A stretch of DNA of 44,492 bases from contig DGQF01000029.1 of the NCBI GenBank assembly GCA_002389675.1, forward strand, positions 1,042 through 45,533. The letters run 5' to 3'. A program made the translations under genes and the position numbers. Source of the DNA: Gammaproteobacteria bacterium UBA4421. Lineage in GTDB: Bacteria > Pseudomonadota > Gammaproteobacteria > Pseudomonadales > Azotimanducaceae. The notes below the pieces were generated by a model that made no database searches, had not been told where the DNA came from, and saw only the letters and a list, made by a program, of their open reading frames with translations. Below are positions 39,135-44,492 of this stretch, in pieces; the stretch's first letter is position 1, and each line of letters begins with the position of its first letter.

Positions 39135-39149
39135 GAGGTCCCCTCTTGG

Positions 39150-40364
39150 TTACTGGCTAACGACTGCACCCAACCCAAAGATGGGCAGATACATCGCAAT
39201 GATCAAGCCACCAATTAGCGTGCCAAGGACACCCATAATCACTGGTTCCATTAAGCTGGTGAGATTGTCTACCGCATTGTCCACCTGCTCTTCGTAGTAC
39301 GACGCCGATTTGTCTAGCATTTCGTCTAAAGCACCGGCTTCTTCGCCGATGGCGACCATTTGGTTGACCATGTTGGGGAAAACACCGGTGCTGCGCATAG
39401 AAAAATTGAGCTGTTGACCGGTGGAAACGTCGTCGCGTATCCGATAAACCGCATTGACGTAGACGCTGTTTCCCGTTGATCCGGCGACTGAATTGAGTGC
39501 GTCCACAAGGGGTACCCCGGCTGCGAAAGTGGTGGATAAGGTTCTTGCGTAACGTGCAACTGACGATTTGGTGATGATATCACCTGCTATGGGTAGTTTC
39601 AGGCTCAACCGATCCAATAAATCGCGCAATGCTTTGGAGCGCCGGTGCAACGACGATACAGCAAGACCTGCGCCTATGAGGCTGGCGGTGATGGCTAGCC
39701 AGTAGGCCTGCGCGAATTCCGAAAAACTGATGACTAACTTGGTAAAAGCGGGGAGTTCAGCGCCGAAGCCCTGAAAAACCTGTTCAAACTGGGGTACAAC
39801 TTTGATCAGTAGAATGCCTGAAACGATAAACGCAACAATTGTCACCGCGATAGGATATGTCATCGCCTTGCGCACTTTAGCCTTGAGAGATTCTGTTTTC
39901 TCTTTGTAGGTGGCGATTCGATCCAGCATTGTCTCTAAAGCGCCTGACAATTCTCCTGCATCAACAAGATTACAAAATAGGTCGTCAAATTGAGTGGGGT
40001 GCCGTTTTAACGCCGAGGCGAACGAGTTGCCGCTGGCAACGTCTTGACGAATATCGCGAATGAGCGTTGCCAGTTTAGGTTTGTCGACGCCGTCGGCGAC
40101 AATATCGAAAGACTGCACCAACGGCACACCAGCGCGCATCATGGTCGCCATTTGCCGGGTGAACAGCGCAATGTCTGCTGCGTTTACCTTGGCACCGCCA
40201 TTTAACGAAATGCCGGCTGATTTCTTTTTTACTCGGTCTGGCGCGATGCCCTGACGCCGCAGTTCAGCTTTGGCGATGGCCGCGGTGGTCGAGTTAATCT
40301 CGCCGTTGGTCTTGCGCCCCTGTTTATCCTTACCTTCCCAAATAAATACGGTTCGTTCGGTCAT
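39150..40364 (-). CDS. pilC: Type IV pilus inner-membrane platform protein PilC
   Basis: PilC is the polytopic platform protein that couples the PilB and PilT motors to pilin insertion and removal. The 404-residue protein has the two repeated GspF/T2SSF domains, seen at FTRQMATMMRAGVPLVQSFD and at YARTLSTTFAAGVPLVDALN, plus three hydrophobic helices including the one near the C-terminus. It lies between pilB and pilD, as in Pseudomonas. Confidence 0.96.
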   Translation of the reverse strand: MTERTVFIWEGKDKQGRKTNGEINSTTAAIAKAELRRQGIAPDRVKKKSAGISLNGGAKVNAADIALFTRQMATMMRAGVPLVQSFDIVADGVDKPKLATLIRDIRQDVASGNSFASALKRHPTQFDDLFCNLVDAGELSGALETMLDRIATYKEKTESLKAKVRKAMTYPIAVTIVAFIVSGILLIKVVPQFEQVFQGFGAELPAFTKLVISFSEFAQAYWLAITASLIGAGLAVSSLHRRSKALRDLLDRLSLKLPIAGDIITKSSVARYARTLSTTFAAGVPLVDALNSVAGSTGNSVYVNAVYRIRDDVSTGQQLNFSMRSTGVFPNMVNQMVAIGEEAGALDEMLDKSASYYEEQVDNAVDNLTSLMEPVIMGVLGTLIGGLIIAMYLPIFGLGAVVSQ

Positions 40365-40410
40365 TTATGCTGTTTACCTCGATTGGCCGCGATGCGGTTT
40401 GTATTTCATG

Positions 40411-42138
40411 CTAGTGACCGGTGGTTACGCGATTGGCTTCGGCCAAACTGGTAATCCCCTGCATAACCTTGATTAATCCCGACCGACGCAAATCGTTAAA
40501 GCCATGTTTTTTCGTTTGCAGGGCAATATCTAACGCGTTGCCGTCCTCCATAATTATGCGTGATAACTCGGGTGTGATTTTGACCACTTCATAGATGCCA
40601 ATTCTTCCTTTGTAGCCGCTGTTGCACTTGCTACAGCCACTGTCGTTGGCTTCAAATATTTCGAAACCGGTTTTGATGTCTGTGTCGGTAAAGCCGGCTT
40701 CTAAAAGAACTTCTTGAGGAAGATCGACAGCCATCCTGCATTCAATGCATAGACGTCTTGCCAATCGCTGCGCAATAATCAGGTTGACGGAGGTGGCGAG
40801 GTTGAAGCTAGGCACACCCATATTTTTTAGACGCGTCAGGGTTTCGGGTGCTGAATTGGTATGCAGCGTTGACAGCACCATGTGGCCCGTCTGTGCTGCT
40901 TTTATGGCGATTTCTGCGGTTTCGAGATCGCGTACTTCGCCAACCATTACAACATCCGGGTCTTGGCGTAGAAAAGAGCGCAACGCGGTGGAAAAATCCA
41001 GTCCGACGCGATGATTTACGTTCACTTGATTGATGCCGTCAAGGTTAATTTCTACCGGATCTTCGGCTGTTGCGATGTTACGTTCTTGGGTGTTGAGGAT
41101 ATTGAGACTCGTATAGAGTGAGACGGTCTTGCCGCTCCCGGTAGGGCCTGTGACAAGAATCATGCCCTGCGGCCGATGCAAGCACTCGGTCAGGAGTGCT
41201 TTTTGATTGTCTTCGAAACCCAGCGCTTCAATGCCCATTTTGGCGCTTGCTGGATCTAGTACCCGCAGGACCACTTTTTCGCCCCATAGTGTGGGCAGGG
41301 TGTTAACGCGAAAGTCGATGGCGCGGGTTTTAGAAAGCTTCATTTTAATGCGGCCATCTTGTGGCATTCTGCGCTCAGAAATATCCATCTCCGACATGAC
41401 TTTGAGTCGTGCAGCCAGCCGTTTTCCAAGATTTTGCGGTGGTGTGCTCACGACATGAAGAATGCCGTCGGTGCGAAAACGAACACGATAGGATCTTTCA
41501 TACGGCTCAAAATGAATGTCTGAGGCGCCGGTGCGAATGGCGTCGAGCAGCATTTTGTTGACAAATCTCACGATGGGCGTGTCATCTGTCGCATTGGCGA
41601 CATTTTCGTCGTCGTTATCGGCGGTTTCCTCAAAGACATCAAGATCTAGGTCGTCTAAATCTCCGCCGTCCAGGTCACCGAGGCCATCGTCTTCTGTTTG
41701 GCTGAGGAATTGTTCGATCAGAGCGGCAAGTTTGTCCTCTTCGACGAGAACCGGCTCGGTATTCACACCGGTGTGAAATTTGATTTCATCCAGTGCCTGT
41801 AGATTGGTTGGGTCTGAAACGGCCACAAATAGACGAATGCCGCGACGTACCAGTGGTAGCGCGTTGTGTCGCCTGATTAACTGTTCTTTGACAAGGTCCC
41901 GCGGCGCGCTTTCTAGGTCGAACGCTGAAAGGTCCATGAGCGGGATGCCGAACTCATTGGCCGCGCTGGTGGCGATTGTCCTTGCGTCAACAAGGCCATT
42001 GCGTACCAGATACGATACCAAGGGGATAGAGTTTGTCTGAGCTTGTTCGGTGGCCTTAAGGGCTTTCTCAACCTCAATGACACCCTCGTCGACCAGTCTG
42101 CGAGTCAGGCCGGACAGCTGTATTGATTCTGTCGCCAT
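40411..42138 (-). CDS. pilB: Type IV pilus extension ATPase PilB
   Basis: PilB is the hexameric cytoplasmic ATPase that powers pilus extension. The 575-residue protein has an N-terminal MshEN-type domain (about 5-145), an unusually acidic linker (148-186, 18 Asp or Glu among 39 residues), and the ATPase domain with Walker A GPTGSGKT at 331-338, the Asp box, and the tetracysteine zinc motif C-I-E-C followed by C-S-K-C. It reads away from pilA, separated by a 518-base divergent region. Confidence 0.95.
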   Translation of the reverse strand: MATESIQLSGLTRRLVDEGVIEVEKALKATEQAQTNSIPLVSYLVRNGLVDARTIATSAANEFGIPLMDLSAFDLESAPRDLVKEQLIRRHNALPLVRRGIRLFVAVSDPTNLQALDEIKFHTGVNTEPVLVEEDKLAALIEQFLSQTEDDGLGDLDGGDLDDLDLDVFEETADNDDENVANATDDTPIVRFVNKMLLDAIRTGASDIHFEPYERSYRVRFRTDGILHVVSTPPQNLGKRLAARLKVMSEMDISERRMPQDGRIKMKLSKTRAIDFRVNTLPTLWGEKVVLRVLDPASAKMGIEALGFEDNQKALLTECLHRPQGMILVTGPTGSGKTVSLYTSLNILNTQERNIATAEDPVEINLDGINQVNVNHRVGLDFSTALRSFLRQDPDVVMVGEVRDLETAEIAIKAAQTGHMVLSTLHTNSAPETLTRLKNMGVPSFNLATSVNLIIAQRLARRLCIECRMAVDLPQEVLLEAGFTDTDIKTGFEIFEANDSGCSKCNSGYKGRIGIYEVVKITPELSRIIMEDGNALDIALQTKKHGFNDLRRSGLIKVMQGITSLAEANRVTTGH

Positions 42139-42391
42139 TGTGTGTCGTAGTCCTTTTGCAGTGGCAATTATTTGCCGGTGAATCCTTTCCCATAGCGCAT
42201 CTCGATCTCAAGTTTGAACACGTTGATGTGCTCTAGATTGAGTGGGGTAGTTTATGTGCGGTGTAAAAAACTGCCGATAAACCCATCACAAATTGAAGCC
42301 TCGGATATGGCCGATGCCCATTTATAAAACCGATAGAGGTGCTCTGCCAGACGGTCGATTCTAGAACTGGCGTGGAGGAATGCTTGAATTG

Positions 42392-42420
42392 CTGTCACAC
42401 GGTGTGACGCTCAGTGTCAG
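42392..42420 (+). promoter_or_regulatory. Candidate PilR activator sites upstream of pilA
   Basis: A perfect 15-base palindrome, GTCACAC-G-GTGTGAC at 42394-42408, contains a C-TGTC element, and GTGTC follows at 42414-42418. Pseudomonas PilR binds repeated (C/G)TGTC elements upstream of its sigma-54 pilA promoter. The distance to the promoter, about 140-165 bases, suits an enhancer. pilR and pilS are not in the window, so this is inference from motif and place. Confidence 0.5.
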
Positions 42421-42557
42421 CAAGTGACGTGGCTCGTGCATTGCGCCAGTTGTGCAGCAGGTGAAGCTGGGTTGCAAAAAAAGCCGGCGAGCCGATTGGG
42501 GTTTCCTAACTCGTTGTAATCCATATGGAAATTATAATTTATGGGGGATTTATAAAG

Positions 42558-42575
42558 TTGGCACACGGTTTGCAT
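42558..42575 (+). promoter_or_regulatory. Sigma-54 (RpoN) promoter of pilA
   Basis: TTGGCAC-ACGGT-TTGCAT at 42558-42575 fits the -24/-12 consensus TGGCAC-N5-TTGCA exactly, with GG at 42560-42561 and GC at 42572-42573. Transcription would start near 42585. pilA is known to be sigma-54 dependent in Pseudomonas. Confidence 0.9.
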
Positions 42576-42656
42576 CGTGATGCGCAGCGGGCGAGACATG
42601 TCAGTGTCGGTGAGTAAATGCCCAAGGAAATAACGTAAAAGGGAGTTGATAGTTCA

Positions 42657-43145
42657 ATGCAGAACACAAAACAGAAAGGTTTTACCTTAATAGAGCTGAT
42701 GATTGTTGTGGCAATTATCGGTATTTTGGCTGCGGTCGCATTACCGGCGTACCAGTCTTATATCCAAACGGCGAACACGGCAAAAGTGAACACGCATTAT
42801 GAAGCGGCGGCCGATCTGGTGCGAACAGAGATGCAGAGTATTCGAACCGGTTTGCAGATGGGCTCTCTAGTCCGTGCCACAATTTCCGGCGAGCGTGACG
42901 CTTGGACGGCTGACTGGGAAGCGCTCTTTAACTCTGAGATGGGTGCCAGTAAAGTGGCTACGGGATCCCCAGAGGGTGGCGCTGCTTTTGCCGCTGATGC
43001 CTCTGCCGCTGATGGAACGATAGGCGTTGCAGTTACTGGAACCATTGCAGCCAATACGTTGAAGGTGACCCTTACCCGACCGGCTTACGGTGATTTAGCA
43101 GGTGTGACAGCTGCAACCCAAGACGTTTGTTGGGCCTCGTGCTAG
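42657..43145 (+). CDS. pilA: Type IV major pilin PilA
   Basis: PilA is the structural subunit of the type IV pilus. The prepilin leader is seven residues plus glycine (M-Q-N-T-K-Q-K-G), cut by PilD before F9; the mature N-terminus [20 protein letters not shown] has E5 (E13 of the precursor). The mature globular part is Ala/Thr/Gly-rich and 162 residues in total. The only two cysteines are C158 and C162, the last residues C-W-A-S-C, so any D-region disulfide would span only three residues. The sigma-54 promoter and a strong terminator frame it as a single-gene unit. Confidence 0.94.
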   Translation: MQNTKQKGFTLIELMIVVAIIGILAAVALPAYQSYIQTANTAKVNTHYEAAADLVRTEMQSIRTGLQMGSLVRATISGERDAWTADWEALFNSEMGASKVATGSPEGGAAFAADASAADGTIGVAVTGTIAANTLKVTLTRPAYGDLAGVTAATQDVCWASC

Positions 43146-43170
43146 CAGTTGCTGAACGTCGCCAGCGATA

Positions 43171-43201
43171 GTAAAAAGAGCAGGTTAACTGCTCTTTTTA
43201 C
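43171..43201 (+). terminator. Strong, symmetrical terminator after pilA
   Basis: GTAAAAAGAGCAG at 43171-43183 pairs perfectly with CTGCTCTTTTTAC at 43189-43201 around a GTTAA loop. The 13-base stem has an A-run on one side and a U-run on the other, so it can stop transcription in either direction. It lies 26 bases after the pilA stop and separates pilA from the second pilin-like gene. Confidence 0.92.
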
Positions 43202-43244
43202 GTTGGTTGGCATTACGTCCACATGATCATAAGAGCTAAATATA

Positions 43245-43661
43245 TTGTCAGTGATTAGCAGATCGCCTGAGCTCAAGCTCGTCAGTCGCGTCTTGAACGT
43301 TCGTTCAGCCGGTTTTACGCTGATGGAGATGTTGGTTTCGGTCGCAATCATGGCAGTCTTGCTTGGTTTTGCGGTGCCGGCCTATCAGCGGTATGTAACG
43401 ACAGCGCAAGAAGGTGTGCTGCGTAACAATATCCAGTCGATGCATATATTCCAGGAGGACTACTTTTTGCGGACAGGCCGCTACGCGAACAATCTTGCGG
43501 ATCTGGCCGCGATTGAAGCGGCGATTGGTTGGCGGCCGCGAAATCAAGACGGGATCACTTATGCTGTGGCCAGCGGCGGCGGCGCTTTTTATGATGTGAC
43601 TGCTGTTGACCCAGATGGATTAACGCTGTGTGTGCGCCTGCCTCAGAGGGTTGACTGCTAG
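43245..43661 (+). CDS. Type IV pilin-like (minor pilin / PilE-like) protein
   Basis: A type III prepilin signal is clear: S-A-G / F-T-L-M-E-M-L, with cleavage after G23 and E5 at E28, followed by a hydrophobic helix. The 80-90 residues after it, with YQRYVTTAQEGVLRNNIQSMHIFQEDYFLRTGRYANNL, look like a small PilE-type pilin. The C-terminus has C129 and C138, the latter the last residue. The TTG at 43245 has an AAGAG element eight to nine bases upstream; a TTG at 43293 would give a conventional short leader. Minor or alternative pilin is likely, but the exact role is unknown. Confidence 0.8.
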   Translation: MSVISRSPELKLVSRVLNVRSAGFTLMEMLVSVAIMAVLLGFAVPAYQRYVTTAQEGVLRNNIQSMHIFQEDYFLRTGRYANNLADLAAIEAAIGWRPRNQDGITYAVASGGGAFYDVTAVDPDGLTLCVRLPQRVDC

Positions 43662-43821
43662 TCTTTTGTTGATGTACGTTGACTAGAAGCAGTTACTGAC
43701 TCTTTTTGAATTCTTTTATATATAATAAATATCGTAGGTGATATAAATGGCGCGTTAAGGATCTTGTTTGTGATCTAAACTTACGCAAAAGTGAGTCCTC
43801 AATTTTGTGGAGGCAAGCGGC
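43662..43821 (+). other. AT-rich intergenic region with a -10-like element
   Basis: The sequence is much richer in A+T than the rest of the window. TATAAT at 43721-43726 sits in a run of alternating T and A; no convincing -35 lies at the right distance. GGAGG at 43809-43813 is the ribosome site for the next gene. A 6-base inverted repeat (CTAGTC 43658-43663, GACTAG 43681-43686) overlaps the end of the pilin-like gene but lacks a U-tract. Confidence 0.4.
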
Positions 43822-43824
43822 GTG

Positions 43825-44148
43825 ATGAATCTACATATCCTTCATACGGCACTTTCGCACGAAGGGTTGCGGATGTATTTTTCTAAGCCTTATGGTTTGG
43901 AGTTGCTGCTAGTATTGCACTCAGCGGAGGCCGCTGGAGCGGATAATGGCATAGACGATACCTTCGACACCATAAGATTTAATAAGCCCCGACGCGCAGC
44001 ATTTTCATCGTTTATCCAGCAACTCGAACTCAACGGCCATGTCTTGAAGCGGCCAAGCGAGTTTAAAGCAAGTAAGAGTGTGCTTCGGTTGTCTGATGGT
44101 GTTTCGATCGCATTGAAGGGGTTTTTGGGCACGAATTCTTTTTCTTGA
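43825..44148 (+). CDS. Unrecognised small protein, possibly winged-helix like
   Basis: I do not recognise this family. The preferred start is ATG at 43825 (107 residues), with GTG at 43822 better spaced from GGAGG at 43809-43813; a GTG at 43807 overlaps that site and is unlikely. The predicted features are an N-terminal helical part (LHILHTALSHEGLRMYF), an acidic middle, then AFSSFIQQLELNGHVLKRPSEFKASKSVLRLSDGV. The last part looks like a recognition helix plus basic wing, which suggests a DNA-binding winged helix. It has no cysteine and no membrane segment. It stands alone in AT-rich flanks. Confidence 0.55.
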   Translation: MNLHILHTALSHEGLRMYFSKPYGLELLLVLHSAEAAGADNGIDDTFDTIRFNKPRRAAFSSFIQQLELNGHVLKRPSEFKASKSVLRLSDGVSIALKGFLGTNSFS

Positions 44149-44492
44149 TCTATAAGTAAATTAATATCGTACATCTAAATAATATAGTGATATTTTTGTA
44201 CTAAAAAGTTAAATTCTGGCGTCTCACTGCTCGCGTAATAAAGCGCTACCACGCATCGGGTTCGGCATTCTAGCCTCGATGTACTGAACACCCGCCCCGC
44301 AACAATTTCGCTGACTCGCAAGAAAGTATTCTTTCTTACCTGGCGCAGCTTTGGCTATAATATGAGAGCGCGCAAAGCACGATTCATCTCGCGATGGCGT
44401 GAGGTGAGAGACGCTTTAACGCAAAGTGTGGTTGAGGTTGCGCTAGGTACAGATGCCTGTTTATGGGTAAAGCAAGCGCACTTAGGCAAGCG
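44149..44492 (+). other. Terminal intergenic region, no clear gene
   Basis: The first 70 bases are very AT-rich, then composition returns to normal. AGAAAG at 44321-44326 pairs with CTTTCT at 44331-44336. TATAAT at 44356-44361 follows with TTTCTT 18 bases upstream and could be a promoter. A frame open from 44362 to the window end (43 codons, MRARKARF...) contains no recognised motif, and its ATG directly abuts the TATAAT, so it cannot be the start if that promoter is used. A gene could begin further along and run past the edge. Confidence 0.35.

Larger units (their letters stand above)
42139..42656 (+). other. Divergent intergenic region pilB/pilA
   Basis: No gene of credible quality lies here. 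The stretch holds an upstream palindrome and a TGTC half site at 42392-42420, an AT-rich segment at about 42525-42556 and the pilA sigma-54 promoter at 42558-42575. The leader after the promoter runs about 70 bases to the pilA ATG, with GGGAG about 12 bases before it. The pilB promoter, on the other strand, was not identified. Confidence 0.7.

Noticed and set aside
43658..43686. Terminator after the second pilin-like gene
   Set aside because: CTAGTC/GACTAG is only six pairs with a 17-base loop and no U-tract.
44362..44492. Partial gene starting at the ATG at 44362
   Set aside because: Forty-three codons without a stop are not significant, and the ATG directly abuts TATAAT (44356-44361), so transcription from that element would begin after it. 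No domain is recognisable.

Overview
The window is an ordinary-composition chromosomal segment (roughly half G+C by eye) of a gammaproteobacterium. The gene order follows the Pseudomonas/Cellvibrio type of backbone almost step by step: yrbG/mla, murA-hisGD, zapE-rplM-rpsI-petABC-sspAB, dolP-yraN-lpoA/rsmI-rnpB, the mraZ-ftsZ division and cell wall (dcw) cluster, dciA, an M23 peptidase, secA, argJ, yacG-coaE-pilDCB and pilA. Type IV pili, a cytochrome bc1 complex, DAP-type MurE, Kdo synthesis and phospholipid transport all point to a free-living, respiring Gram-negative. I cannot assign a genus from the sequence alone.

Layout. 1-1530 (minus): start of a probable lptC, kdsC and a YrbG-type antiporter. 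1735-8337 (plus): mlaFEDCB, ibaG, murA, hisG, hisD. 8476-14561 (plus): zapE, rplM-rpsI, petABC, sspAB. 14553-17430 (minus): dolP, yraN, lpoA. 17423-31808 (plus): rsmI, rnpB, then mraZ-rsmH-ftsL-ftsI-murE-mraY-murD-ftsW-murC-ftsQ-ftsA-ftsZ. 32051-32362 (minus) dciA. 32497-37459 (plus): M23 peptidase, secA, argJ. 37480-42138 (minus): yacG, coaE, pilD, pilC, pilB. 42558-43661 (plus): a sigma-54 promoter, pilA, a strong terminator and a second pilin-like gene. 43662-44492 is AT-richer and holds one small unrecognised gene.

How the genes work together. Most of the window builds or maintains the envelope: Kdo and LPS export (kdsC, lptC), retrograde phospholipid transport (mla), peptidoglycan precursor synthesis and septal synthesis (murA, dcw genes, lpoA, dolP), and pilus assembly (pil). 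Housekeeping blocks for translation (rplM-rpsI), respiration (petABC), tRNA processing (rnpB), secretion (secA), proteolysis adaptors (sspAB) and histidine, arginine and CoA synthesis are interleaved.

The most notable feature is what is missing. At eight junctions where related genomes keep a conserved gene, the flanking genes are joined with tight, translationally coupled or short junctions: kdsD, hisC (with degS/algW), diaA, murF, murG, ddlB (and murB), and lpxC are not here. No remnants are visible. Several are normally essential, so relocation (or an assembly/editing effect) is more likely than loss. In the same cluster FtsI carries Ser-Ser-Gln in place of the near-invariant Ser-x-Asn catalytic motif. 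Regulatory highlights are a three-copy, 10-bp-phased MraZ operator, a sigma-54 promoter with an upstream palindrome for pilA, and lpoA/rsmI start codons that share one CATG. I see no CRISPR array, transposon, prophage or tRNA gene, and no clearly new multi-gene system.
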